NCBI GenBank assembly: GCA_030278955.1
Contig: JAOANR010000014.1
Coordinates: 17,858,068-17,922,067, forward strand
Reading direction: 5' to 3'
Source: Hygrophila difformis
Taxonomy: Eukaryota; Streptophyta; Magnoliopsida; Lamiales; Acanthaceae
Length of the DNA: 64,000 nt
A program made the translations under genes and the position numbers. Of this stretch, positions 1-11,490 are shown piece by piece. Under the pieces are notes generated by a model. It saw only the letters and a list, made by a program, of their open reading frames with translations, did no database searches and was not told the origin of the DNA. Each line of letters opens with the position of its first letter. Position 1 is the first letter of the stretch.

Positions 1-974
1 CAAACAATGATTGGTTTGTATCATTAGAAGCTACTGATAATGGTACAATTTTGATGGGAAATGATGCTTAATGTCGCATTGTTGGCATTGGTTCTATCCA
101 GATAAAAGCTAATGATGGAAATATTCGTACTCTTACGAATGTGAGATATGTGCCTGATGTTAAGAGAAATTTAATTTCTCTTGGTACTCTTGAATCTCTT
201 GGATACAGGTATTCTGCTGAAGGTGGAATCTTAAAAGTTTCTACAGGTGCTCGGACTATTCTGAAAGCAAATCGTGTTGGTAGTCTTTATGTTTTGGAAG
301 GCTCTATAGTGACAAATCCAACTGCAGCTGTTGCATCATCATCATCTTTAAGTGATCCAGATTTCACTCGTTTATGGCACATGAGATTGGGCCATATGAG
401 TGAAAAAAGGATTGAAACTTCTCAGTTTAAAGGGATTTCTCGGTGATCAAGGGATCAATAAATTGGAATTCTGTGAACATTGTGTCTTTGAAAAGCAGAA
501 AAGGGTAAGCTTCTCTACAGCTACTCATCGCACAAGTGGTATTCTTGATTATATACATTCAGATTGATGACTTTTCTCGGAAGATATGGGTATATTTCTT
601 AAAGTATAAGAGTGAAGCTTTGGATACTTTTAAGAAGTAGAAAGTCCTTGTTGAGAATCAAACCGAGAGAAAAGTGAAGACACTTAGAACTGATAGAGGT
701 CTGGAGTTTTGTAGCAAGGAATTCAATGAATTCTCCTCTTTGCATGGAATTTTAAGGCATAAGACACTTCCCAGGAAGCCACAACAGAATGGTGTTGCAG
801 AATGAGTTAATAGAACTCTTTTGGAGATTGCTCGTTGTATGCTTTCTAATGCTGGACTATGGAATCGCCGAGGTTTATGGGCTGAAGCTATTTCAACAGC
901 TTGCTACTTGGTGAATCGATCACCTCACTCGGCTCTTGACTTTAAAGTTCCAGATGAAGTTTGGACAGGTAATC
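1..974 (+). pseudogene. copia pre-integrase and integrase region, broken
   Basis: The frame starting at base 3 reads through an early stop (69-71) into the pre-integrase domain, with the motif LWHMRLGHMSEKR encoded near 375-410. The frame then breaks near 445. Integrase sequence follows: a CEHCVFEKQK zinc-binding half near 475-500, the second catalytic aspartate region RTDRGLEF (about 690-715), and PQQNGVAE (about 780-804) just before another stop. About 50 bp are missing near 565, where the copia first catalytic aspartate region should lead into the FIDDFSR motif. The missing segment and the stops rule out a working integrase. Confidence 0.85.
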
Positions 975-1328
975 TGATAATGGCCAGAAATGTCCATTAT
1001 TTTCAATCCATTTCCGTGTCTGAAACGGGCATTTGATCGCATTCCGGTCTTATATTAAATAAGAAAGCAGTTGAATTGGACTGATTTATGCATATCTGTA
1101 AAAGTAATAAGCTGGTATGAAAAATACATAAATATGTAATTTTGTTACACATTTATGTTAGAAAAATCCAAAAACATGAGAAAGAGAAAAGAAAAGAAAA
1201 AGGAATAAAAAAGATGGGCAAAATAATAAATCAGCCCACAAAAACCAAAAAGATGGGAAAAGAAGAAAAAGCCCACAAAAAAATGCAGATTCGGCCCATC
1301 TGGCCCAACTAAACAGTGTCCGGAGCAT

Positions 1329-3120
1329 GCCAGTCGCTAGACCCCTGTCGAGAAACATGGTCTCGCGACAGGGGGGTGTCTAGCGACACAACAGCCAACT
1401 GAAGAGAAGGCCAGTCCAGGAAGACCCTGTCGCTAGACCCGTGGCGTGAAGCATGGTCTAGCGACACGGGATGGTTCCGCGCCACAAGCAGCAAATAAAT
1501 AAGAAGCCATGTCCCTAGACTCCTATCGCTAGACCCGTGGCGCGAAGCATGGTCTCGCGACAGGGGCATGGCTGGCGATACAGAAGCACAAAATGGAGAG
1601 AACCAAGACCCAGTCGTGAAGCTTTGCGCCATGCAGCCTCGTTTCGCGCCACATCGCGTGATTTCGCGACACGGCTGTGATGTGTGTGATGTCTTGCGAC
1701 ACAATGGGCCTCAGATCAAGGCCCATGGGCCTAGGGTTTCACTTCTATAAATATGAGGTGATCCCCTTGTGCTCGAGAGTTAGAAATTCATTCTCGAAGA
1801 CACAGTTAGGAGAATTCTCTAGGTAGTTCTTAGTTTAGTTTTATTTTCTTTGTATTATTTAATTTATGCACTAGTTTAGCCTAGATTAGTTTATTTTAAT
1901 TTTTTTCTTCTCTTCAATAGTTTAGGTAGCCACTGTTACAGTTTTATTTTGTTATGAATATTTGGTTTTTAGGGTTTGTAATACCCAAAATGATGAGTAT
2001 TAACAAACCCATTAATAAAATGGGAAAACATTCTTGATTTATGTCCCAAAAGCATGAAATGGGTCTCACACCCCATGGATTTCTTACTGCTTTCATTTTT
2101 CTGTTGGTCATTTGACCTTTATTTACCATTATCTTGCATTTTCTGCTTACTGTTCTTATTTTCTTGGATAATGTTCATGTGTGATGTGTGATCAAACCCT
2201 AGTTAGGATCTTGCTTTATTTTAAATACTGTTTTAGTCAGATTTATATTTTTGTTCAAGCATGTTCTAGGTAGATTCAAATATTGTTTAGTTATTTTGGG
2301 TTAGAATAGCTTTTTGATCTGAAATGGGGTGAGATCACGTACAATGCATTCTACTGTTCCCTTTTCGGACTTGTGTCCCGAACCACCCCCATGTCGCCAA
2401 ACTCTTCCGGTCGCGAGACCACGTCTAGCAACAGGAAGGTAGTCAAGCGACATGGGTGCCTTGGGATACTTGTTTTATAAATTTTGAAACCCTCAGTCGT
2501 GAGGCAATCCTGTCGTGAACCCACGGTTCACGACACAATGTTTTGCCTAACGACTGAGGACCAAATCCTTGTATTTGCACTCATATGGCTCCTGTCGCGA
2601 ACCGCGACACACTTTTTGGTCTCGAGACAGGAAATTATGCCTTAGCAAATTTTGAAAACCCTAGTCCCTAGACAATCCTGTCGCGAGACCACGTCTCGCG
2701 ACACACTTTTGAGTTTCGCGACTGGGGACCCAAATACTTAGAAATTTCTGAAAAACTTCATGTCGCTAGACTCCTGTCGCGAGACCACGTCTCGCGACAC
2801 AATTTTGGTCTAGCGACAGGAGGTCAATGTCTTGCAAAAATTTCTAAAATCCACCAGTCGCGATACCCATGGCGCGAACCTCGGTTCGCGACACAATTTA
2901 TAGTATCACGACTGGGTCCTCATCCCTTTATTAAATTACCAAAATTCTATCTTCTTGACCCCCAGTTCCCAAACCCCAGTCGCTAGACCACGTTTGGCGA
3001 CTGGTAATTTGTTTAAGGACTGGGAAAACCCTAAAGTCAAACTCTTTTATTCTCTACCCCTCATGTCGTGATCCTCCCGTCATGAACCCACGGTTCATGA
3101 CGCAATTTTGTGTCGCGACG
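1329..3120. repeat. Array of TCGCGA-type hairpin units inside the long LTR
   Basis: About twelve units, each 30-70 bp long, carry inverted copies of GTCGCGAGAC or close variants (TCGCTAGAC, TCGTGAAC, TCATGAAC). Typical centres are near 1340, 1440, 1530, 2500, 2680, 2780, 2870 and 3080. A unit usually has an outer pair such as CAGTCGC...GCGACTG enclosing an inner pair such as CTGTCGCGAG...CTCGCGACA, so single strands would form nested stems. Four units lie upstream of the TATA box and the others downstream. Many variants differ by CG to TG or CA changes, as expected from decay of methylated cytosines. Confidence 0.75.
1744..1752 (+). promoter_or_regulatory. Probable TATA box of the long LTR
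   Basis: CTATAAATA follows a GGGCC-rich stretch and CCTAGGGTTTCACTT, a context often seen just upstream of plant LTR transcription starts. It would place the U3/R boundary about 30 bp downstream, giving roughly 0.8 kb of U3 and an unusually long R-U5 of about 3.8 kb. No transcript evidence is available from the sequence alone. Confidence 0.5.
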
Positions 3121-3495
3121 TGCATGGCACTCCCTTGCCAAATTTTATGTTTTTCCATATCCGATCATTAATTAATTGAACCCTTAAGTCATTAATTACT
3201 GATTATGATTAGCAATAATTAAAATCAATAATTACCATGATTAAAGGATCTTTGTTCAATTCTCATTAAAATACTTTTCTATAACCAAAACCTTAATGCC
3301 TTAAGCAGAAATCCGGACTGTAATTAATTATGGTATGAAGGATTATTTAAGTCATTAATTATGGATTAATTCCAAAACCTTGCATGAGAAACCAATGTCT
3401 CTCATACAAGGCATCCTCTTTTATTTCATTTTATTTTTATTTTGTCTTTCTCGTGATGTGTGAATAAACAGTGAAAGATATCACAGAATAATATT

Positions 3496-3636
3496 GGCGA
3501 ACGGTCCCTTCACCGGGAAATGAAGTAGCCCTAGTCTATATATTAATTACTGTTTGTTATTTTGCATGGTTTGGATAATAATTAATGAGGTCAGGCGAAC
3601 GGTCCTTTAACCGGAAAATGAAGTAGCCACTCATCT
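3496..3636 (+). repeat. Short direct repeat in the long LTR
   Basis: GGCGAACGGTCC followed by TT(C/A)ACCGG(G/A)AAATGAAGTAGCC occurs at 3496 and again at 3594, 98 bp apart. The unit is about 35 bp with a few mismatches, separated by AT-rich sequence. It has no recognised function. Confidence 0.7.
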
Positions 3637-5604
3637 AATTATTATCCAAATACAGTTTTATTTTCGTTATTTTAATTTCAAAACTCAAATTCTAATCTGT
3701 AATAGGAATCAGCCAATATCTGTCAATATTAGCTGATGAGTATAACAGAAAGGAAACATTTAGGTTTTTATCTGAATTCGCAGACAGTAGAGGCCCTACT
3801 GGTAGCGACACTGCCATTATAGGGTTTCTGCCGTCTAAAGTCATTCCATCCGAGTAATTGGGAAATTGGATAGCAGATGTTTGCAGTCCACCCGATTATT
3901 CTGCCACACTTTTTGCCTCACGGCTCCCTCATATCTGTGTCTCACATTCTGTCTAGACCCACCCCTATATTTTGGGTCAATTAATTTTATACTTCCATAT
4001 AACCATATGCATGCTATTATTATGTAAATATTGTGGTCTATAGTATTTTGGGATCCTTTCATTGGACATTAGAAGTATAGATTTAAACAGATATTGCATA
4101 TTAAATTTCCAACAAAAATTTATTTATAAATCCGGATCTAAGTAAGGAATAAATTCCTCAGTTATGACTAGTTCAGATTCGATCGAGGGTTAATTTTGGG
4201 AAATTAGAAGCAGAGTCAGCGATTAGATCTCTTCTAGACTAAAAGGGTCTGTGTTCTTATTGAGAGTCTAGTACCTGTTTAGGGAATGGTTTTCAAATTT
4301 ATTATTTTCCAAAATTGCTATGTGTTGGGAATTTAGTCTTAACTGTCACACCAAGATGGGATCCACTTCGATTCAAATACAGTATGATAGGAAATTCTAG
4401 AGGAACAATACGTAGGCCTTGGTTATTTTCTAAGATAAGGTTGAGTTCCTTTCAACTGCTATCCTCTTTTGCCAAAGCCTATTTTTGAGTCCCGAGTGAG
4501 TGCATCCGGAATGAATTAATCTATTAGTTCGTTTCATTAGTTTGTATCTCATAACCACCCGGAAGGAAGTGAACGCTGCGAGCGATTCACCGAGATCCGG
4601 GAATTCTTGATCCACATCCGGTCATCCTGACTGGGGGCTTTTCTTTTACTACCAGTACGAAGCTTTTGAGACTTCCGAGCGATAGGATTTTAAAATGCTT
4701 TCTTTACCGCTTTCTTTTAAACGCTTTTATAGAGATCACTCGGATGCATCGCTAGATCTTCTAACTGCTACTAGGACTGAGAGTTAAGGGATAGTCCAGG
4801 CTTATTTTTAATCTTTGGGTGTGACATGGGGGAATGATAGCAGTACTTGGCACTTCAACTAATGATTTGTCAGGTGTTGCTTGTCCACCACATATGAACT
4901 AACATACCCTGGCCGGGGCAGTTATGAATCCGTGGTATCTTAGAATTTGTGGTCTTAAGAACATGTAAACTCATACTGTAAGTACCTGTCTGTTAAAGGG
5001 AACATAGTACGGAGAGTATGAGAACTAGCTATCTGACAGGATTATCCCAAACAAAGATCTGTGTATTAAAAAGGAAGTTTAATTATGCTTTATCTGAATC
5101 CTGTCTAATTTTTATTCTTTTCTCCCTGTCCCTTCTGTCATCATTTTGAATCAGCTTCATAGCTAGCATAGCTTAAATTTACAGCTTTCTTAGAATAATT
5201 TTATTGCTTTCTTAGATTAAATTTAATTCGCTTTTTAGAATAATTTTATCTGCTTTATTTTATTGCTTTCATAGCTTAGAATTAAATTATGTCAATTAGA
5301 TGTTAGCATGAATCCACTATGAATCGAGTAACCGAGTTGAAAATCTTGTAAAATGGCGTGGGACCTGCTTCCATCGCACATCCTCCAGTGAACGATCCGG
5401 TCTTACTATAAATTACTGCAATTTTTGACACCGTGCGCTTTCGGGCCACAGTTTCCTATATGAGTATATAAAAACGTGACAACCTATAAACATATCCCTA
5501 ATCCAAATTCCATCCTTCATAATTGGTTTCATCAAATCAAATTAAACCGGGATTATTATTTTTTTAGAAAATACTCATATAGTGGGAAATTGTCAAAAGT
5601 TTCA

Positions 5605-7651
5605 TAATCCTGTTGATTATTCTATGCTCCGTGTTTCTGGTTATCCAGCTTATGCACATGTTAGTGATGATAAATTGGCAGCTAGAGCTGTGGGCGCATT
5701 TTTCTTGGTTATTCATCTGAATCAAAAAGCTACCATTTATGGTGTAGTGATGATAAGTCACAAAAGTTCATTTTCAGCAGAGATGTAACTTTTGATGAGA
5801 AAGCTCTGTTATCTTTTCAAAAGAATGTTGTTCATCCTTCAGGGAGTTCAAGTGAAGAGCCTGGAACTAGTGAGAAGGTGGAGGTGGATATAATACCTCA
5901 AAAAGAAAATCAACAAATTTGAAGAGTCTATTACCACTGAATTTACTCCAACAGAAGAAGTGGGTCCTTCAATTGCCAAAGATCGTCCAAGGAGAAATAT
6001 TAAACCACCATCTAGATATTCTGAAGAGTATGTGACAGCATATGCTCTTTCTGTTACACAAGAAATCAATGAAGTAGATGAACCTGTTAGCTACTCTGAT
6101 GATATTGCTTGTGCTGAGTCGTCTAACTGGATGGTGGCTATGAATGAAGAAATGGAAAGTGTTTATAAGAATGGCATGTGGGATCTTGTTGAACTTACAA
6201 GTGGCAGACATTCATTGCAATGTAAGTGGATCTTCAAGAAAAAAGAAGGCATTCTAGGGGTTGAAAAACCTCGATTTAAAGCACGATTCGTGGTTAAAGG
6301 ATTTAGTCAGCGTGAAGGTGTTGATTTTAATGAGATATTTTCACCTGTTGTGAGACATACATCAATACGTGTCTTATTTGATTTAGTTGCTCAATTTGAT
6401 TTGGAATTGAGCAACTTGATGTCAAGACATCCTTTCTTCATGGTGAGCTTGAAGAAAAGATTTATATGCAGCAACCAGAAGGTTTTGTTGTTCCTGGAAA
6501 GGAAAATTTGGTCTGCAAGTTGGTGAAGTCTCTTTATGGCTTGAAACAAGCACCGAGGCAGTGGTACAAAAGGTTTGACTCTTTCATGATCAAGCAGGGG
6601 TATTCTCGCAGTCAGTATGATGATTGTATTTATTTTCAGAAGTTTTCAGATAAATCTTTTGTCTATTTACTGCTTTATGTTGATGACATGTTGATTGCCT
6701 CTCATGACATGTCTTTGATTGCTAAATTGAAAGCTCGGTTAAGCAGTGAATTCGATATGAAAGAGTTGGGTGCAGCTCAGAAGATTCTTGGAATGGAGAA
6801 TGTTCAAGATCATAGTGCTGGTAAATTTTTCCTTAATCAAAAGTCATATGCGGAAAGGGTTCTTAAACGTTTCAGCATGAAAGAATGTAAGTCTGTTTCC
6901 ACTCCTTTAGCTGCACATTTCAAATTATCTGGAGATGATTGCCCTAAGTCAGATGATGAGATAACTTATATGGCAAATGTTCCTTATTCAAGTGTTGTTG
7001 ATAGTCTTATGTATGCAGTGGTCTGTACTAGACCAGATTTGTCATATGCTATTAGTATTGTAAGTCGTTATATGCATAATCCAGGGAAGGCTCATTGGAA
7101 CGCTGTTAAGTGGATATTGCGATATTTGAAAGGTTCATCGCATCTTGGTTTAGTCTTTGATCGAAACAAGTCTGATTGTTTTGGTGTGAATGGTTTTGTG
7201 GATTCTGATTATGTTGATGATTTGGATAGAAGAAGGTCTCTTTCTGGTTATTTGTTTACTCTTTGTGGATGTGCTATTAGTTGGAAGGCATCACTTCAAT
7301 AAGTTGTAGCTTTGTCTACAACAGAAGCCGAATATGTAGCAGCCACAGAAGGTGTCAAAGAGGCTATTTTGGATTCGTGGTTTGGTCTTTGAGCTTGGTG
7401 TTGCACAAGAAGTTCTTACTGTATTCTGTGATAGCCAAAATGCTATCAATCTTGCCAAGAACAATCGTTATCATGAGAAGACCAAACATATTGCCACCAA
7501 GCACCGCTTTATTCGAGATATTCTTACAGCTGGAGAAATTCAAATAAGCAAAATTCAAACTTCTGATAATCCTGCAGACATGTTAACTAAACCACCTTGT
7601 CTTGCCAAGTTTCAACATTGCTTGGACTTGGTAAACTTGAGCAGTGTTTGA
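5605..7651 (+). pseudogene. copia reverse transcriptase and RNase H, broken
   Basis: The integrase C-terminal stretch (CPAYAHV-like) resumes at 5605. A 188-codon open stretch (5960-6526) then carries the RT start, with KWIFKKKEG and KARFVVKGFSQREG. A shift near 6410 moves the frame to 6466-7302, which has SLYGLKQAPRQWYK and the catalytic YVDDM (about 6676-6690). RNase H begins but is cut by TAA at 7300-7302, where related proteins have a serine before VVALSTTEAEY. A further shift near 7355 separates the C-terminal part (DSQNAINLAKN, KHRFIRD) that ends at 7651. At least three lesions make this a pseudogene. Confidence 0.9.
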
Positions 7652-7720
7652 AGGCCCGTTAGGGCATTTATGATGACGAAGAGTTTTGATGATGGATCGA
7701 ATTTTCGGCAAGGTGGAGAT

Positions 7721-8347
7721 TGTTGTATTAGATGCCTCAAATTTCTTGTGGAATGCAGCAAGGGAGAAGACCCTTAGTGATGGGCATGAGCAAAGCCATT
7801 GTTGAAGGCTACAAATGCATCAAGAGAGCAAGCCCTTAGTCATAGGCATGACTAAAGTTATTGTTGTAGGCTAAAAAAAAGGGGCTAATTTTAGTAAATG
7901 GGTGGTTTCATATTTTGAGAGGCAGTTTTATTTTAAAAGAGCAGATTTGATATCTTGAAGATACAGTTCTTTTCATCGCTTGCAGCAAGGGAGTAAGCCC
8001 TTAGTCATGGGCATGACTAAAGTTATTGTTGTAGGCTGAAAAAAAAAGGGCTAATTTTAGTAAATGGGTGGTTTTATATTTTGAGAGAAGTTTTATTTTA
8101 AAAGAGCATATTTGATATCTTGAAGATACAGTTCTTTTCATCGATGTCTTCCTCCCAGGTTTTAGATTTTCCCCTTACGCAGTTTACAATTTGAGCGCCA
8201 TCTTGAGAGAGATTTGATTGTAATTTTTACTCTCTATTCGGTTCATAGTGGATTTCTTCGTCGTCCGTGATTTTTTCCCATTTTAGGTTTCCACGTATAT
8301 CTTGTGTTGATTTTACATTCTTAAATTTCTTTTATTGTTCTTCAACA
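7721..8347 (+). repeat. 3' LTR of the decayed copia element
   Basis: The polypurine tract AAGGTGGAGAT ends at 7720 and the LTR starts TGTTGTATTAGATG. It ends CTTCAACA at 8347, so the termini form the perfect pair TGTTG/CAACA. Length is 627 bp. The matching 5' LTR lies outside the window, so the target duplication and LTR divergence cannot be read. Confidence 0.8.
7814..8143 (+). repeat. 165-bp tandem duplication inside the copia LTR
   Basis: Two near-identical 165-bp units occupy 7814-7978 and 7979-8143. Both contain AAGCCCTTAGTCAT, a run of A, GGGCTAATTTTAGTAAATGG and GATATCTTGAAGATACAG, and both end TTTTCATCG. A partial third unit (GCAGCAAGGGAGAAGACCC) lies just upstream from about 7756. 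Confidence 0.85.
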
Positions 8348-8475
8348 TAAGGTTTAGTGGGTTCTAATAAATCTGGAACCCATTATGCATGCTTGAATGT
8401 ATGTAGGCGTTGCAAACACATTTATGTATAAAAATTTTGCAGCAACTCTCGACACCAATTGGTGTTGCAAATTCA

Positions 8476-8611
8476 ATAGTTTTTTTTCTTCTTCTTCTTT
8501 TTCTTCCTCCTCCTCCTCTTCTTCTTCTTCTTCTTCTTCTTCTTCTTCATCATATTCTTCTTCTTGTTCTTCTTTTTCTTCTTCTTCTTCTTCTTCTTCT
8601 TCTTGTTCTTG
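8476..8611 (+). repeat. TTC/CTT microsatellite
   Basis: An interrupted run of TTC with TCC, TCA and TTG variants spans about 135 bp. It produces spurious serine-rich or leucine-rich frames. It abuts the 5' truncation point of the LINE fragment. Confidence 0.9.
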
Positions 8612-11490
8612 GTCCGTGGACTATTTCTCCCACATGTTTGCAGCTGATCGGTCAGCCCCTGAAGGAGCTGATTTACCGCGGCTTCTGCCGCTTATTGAAG
8701 TCTACAACAACACTTGCAGGCTGCTGTTACGCCAGTAGAGGTGGAACAGGCATTGAGCTCAATGCGATCTCTTGCGGCCCCGGGTCCAGATGGGTTCCCT
8801 GCAATTTTTTATAAAGAACATTGAGAAATACTAAAAGTCCCTCTCACCAATTTTGTGCTCGATGTAATGGAGAAACGGGTTCTTCCAGATGGACTCGCAC
8901 ATGCCTTTGTTTGTCTTTTTCCCAAGGTTGACATCCTCAATCCCTCAAGCAGTATCGCCCATTGACTTTGTGCAATGTCACATTTAAACTGATAACTAAG
9001 ATCCTTGTTCGAAGTCTCAGACCAATCCTTTGTGATATCATTGGTCCTTATCAATCCGCCTTTTTTCCGGGCAGAGGTACTTCGGATAATGCTATTCTTC
9101 TACAGGAGATTGTGGCTTCCTTGGAAAGTCCCAAGTCGATTCATAAAACAGTTGTGATTAAAATAGATCTCACTAAAGCCTTTGACATGGTGAGTTGGAA
9201 ATTTTTAGCGGAGTGTCTTGAAAATTTGGCCCTTCCTTCTGGTTGTAGAGAACTCATCATGGCGTGTGTTTCTTCTTCAAGTTTCTCCATTTTATGGAAT
9301 GGGGAGCCCCTCGGTCATATTACTGCTGCCCGTGGCCTTCGCCAAGGTGACCCACTCTCTCCCTATTTATTTGTTATTGTTATGGAGAAACTTTCCCGTA
9401 CTATTTTAGAAGCTACTAATTTGGGTTGTTAGAAGCCGTTGAGGTTATGTGTTGGTGGAGTTGGGATTTCTCATCTCATGTTTGCAGATGATTTGATTTT
9501 TTGCTCTGAACTGGATGAGGATAGTGTTCGAAGTATGGCCTCGGTGCTTCAGAGATTTAGTTCGAGATCGGGGTTGCATATGAACGCCACTAAGTCAAAT
9601 GCTTTCTGCTCGTCGGCTTCCATACCCCAGGATAAAGCTATGTTGGAAATGTTGCTTATGTGTCGGCTGTAAGCAATTTGGGCACTTATCTCGGATTCCC
9701 TATTATTCATGGGAGGATAAAGATATCATATTTTGACTACTTAATTCAACGGATTGAGAATAGCTTGAGTTCGTGGTCTTCTTTCTTATTGAATAAAACC
9801 GGTCGCATTACGCTTGCCAGGGCTGTTTTAAATTCATTACCCATCTACGCCATGCAAGTTCACATGCTCCCTATTGGAGTTGTAATCATATCGACAAGAT
9901 TATCCGCCGGTGGATTTGGAAGGGAGCAGACGGCCTATGACTTCATCTTGTAAACTGGGATGTTGTCACTCGTCCAAGGAAGCTAGGCGGCTTGGGCATC
10001 AAAAAGTGCCACCTGATGAACTTGGCCTTAATGGGTAAACAGCTTTGGAATTTTATAACGGTTCCTGACAAATTATGGGTTGTTGCTCTTCGGGAGAAAT
10101 ATGGCATTGATCAAGGGGTGATGCCGTGTAAACATTATCATGGTACTAAGGTGTGGCGCTCTCTTGTTAAAGTGGGGTATACATTCAGACGTGGGTATGG
10201 CATCCGGGTGGGTGATGGATCAAGTTCTATTTGGTATTTGCCTTGGTGGGAAGGCCAGTGCCTGGCTAGTCGAGTTCCCTTCGTTGATATTCATGACATT
10301 CATCTGTGCATCAAAGATATTATTATGGAAGGTAGATGGAATTTGGATATGGTGTATTCTTGGATCCCAGCTGATCTTAAGGGTCAGATAGAGGCTGCAC
10401 CAGCCCCTTTCTTAAATAATGAATGTTCAGACAATCTTCATTGGCGTGGTGATAGGCGAGGAGTTTACAGTGTGCACTCTGGATATGAATGGTTGAGTCC
10501 AGAGATTGATCAACAAGTGGGATGGTCCTGGATGTGGAAAGCTAAGATAGGTGTCCTTATATGGCTTCTTGGTCGTGTTACCCTTCCTTGCAACTGATTA
10601 CGCCACCTTAGGGGATTGGCCGCGTCTCCTTTATGTTCTATTTGTGGCGACCAAGTAGACGACTAGTGCCATGCTTTATTCTTTTGTCCTTGGGCGGAAC
10701 AAATTTGGGAGAGGGTGGGCCTGGATGTTCGAGGTACTCTCCACAATTTGAATGATCATGACTGCAGGAATTGGCTTGAATGGGCATGGCACTCATGGGG
10801 CACTCGGTTTCTTGTCTATTCTGTGGATCATTTAGTGTCAACGTAATGACATTATCTTTCGTGGCATCCAGATTCCTCGCGATATGGTTTTGGCCAAAGC
10901 TGGCCGACTCCAAATCAGTCTGGACAGACAGAATTCTTGTCAAGGAAAACATATGGTTCCCAGGGAGGTTAAATGGATTGAAGGGGGAGTAGCAGGTGCG
11001 GTTCTCCATTCAGATGGTTGTGTCCTTGCTGCCTCCGCAGCTTCCGGCTATGGCGCGGTCATACGTACCCATACCGGTAGGTGGGTATCAGTTTGTAGTG
11101 GTTTTTTCGGGGCTCGGACAATTGTGGAGGTGGAGCTTATGGCCCTACGGTTTGGTCTTTTATTAGCTCGGCAGCTCGGCGTTGGTCTCTCTATTTGTTA
11201 TGTTGATTCCCTAGATGTATTGAAGCTAATGTTGGATTCCATATTGATTCGCCACTCCCTATGGCCTATTATTAGGGAAGTGCGTGGTTTGTTGAGGAGT
11301 ATGGATGGATGCGATATCTGTCATGTCTATAGAGAAGGGAACCAGGTTGCGGATGCTTTTGCTCGTAAAGCTGCGCCCTCTGTTGAGTTTTATACCACTT
11401 GGGCCCGGATGACATCTTGCCCCTTGTTGATAATGCCGCTAGAGGCGCCGCAGTCATTCGTCTTGTTTAGCCTTTTTAGGCTGTGTTATC
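8612..11490 (+). pseudogene. 5'-truncated L1-type LINE ORF2 (RT, zf-RVT, RNase H)
   Basis: Sequence related to plant L1 ORF2 starts just before the reverse transcriptase. AAPGPDGFPAIFYK is encoded near 8775-8815, KIDLTKAFDMVSW near 9160-9200, RGLRQGDPLSPYLF near 9330-9370, and the catalytic FADDLIF near 9481-9500. A zinc-knuckle-like stretch (CSICGDQ) lies near 10636. An RNase H domain lies at about 11000-11370, with SDG, VEVELMAL, VDS and VADAF supplying the four acidic positions. Stops or shifts occur near 8820, 9430, 9660, 9950 and 10595. ORF1 and the endonuclease are absent. An A/T-rich tail near 11486-11500 marks the probable 3' end. Confidence 0.88.

Larger units (their letters stand above)
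975..5604 (+). mobile_element. Giant solo LTR (about 4.63 kb) inserted in a copia element
   Basis: The segment begins TGATAATGG, ends GTTTCA, and is flanked on both sides by TAATC (970-974 and 5605-5609). Removing it rejoins the copia reading frame exactly. TG...CA ends with a 5-bp duplication are the hallmark of LTR retrotransposon integration. No retroviral protein is visible and I see no second LTR inside. An internal TATA box lies at 1744-1752. The simplest reading is a solo LTR left by LTR-LTR recombination of an element with very long LTRs, as in Tat/Ogre or some chromovirus groups. The alternative is a non-coding LARD whose LTRs I failed to recognise. Strand is inferred from the TATA position. 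Confidence 0.7.
1..8347 (+). mobile_element. Decayed Ty1/copia retrotransposon, split by a nested insertion
   Basis: This is the 3' part of a Ty1/copia element that enters the window without its 5' LTR and gag. Protein order is the copia order: pre-integrase zinc finger and integrase (1-974), then reverse transcriptase and RNase H (5605-7651), then a 3' LTR (7721-8347). The coding sequence breaks off after the codons for EVWTG at 974 and resumes at 5605 with NPVDYSMLR, because a 4.6 kb LTR element sits between. Reading frames carry several stops and shifts, so the element is dead. The integrase and RT wording resembles the Tork/Tnt1 group, but I have not tested the clade. Confidence 0.9.

Noticed and set aside
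1158..1750. Open frames on both strands in the long LTR
   Set aside because: They arise from the CG-rich hairpin units of the LTR; the same repeat gives frames on both strands, and no domain is visible.
1329..3120. CRISPR-like array
   Set aside because: Repeat units vary in sequence and spacing, are palindromic over most of their length and lie in a plant LTR; no cas genes and no constant repeat.
8397..8814. Serine-rich and leucine-rich open frames
   Set aside because: They are produced by the TTC/CTT microsatellite at 8476-8611 and the LINE truncation junction; no start context or homology.
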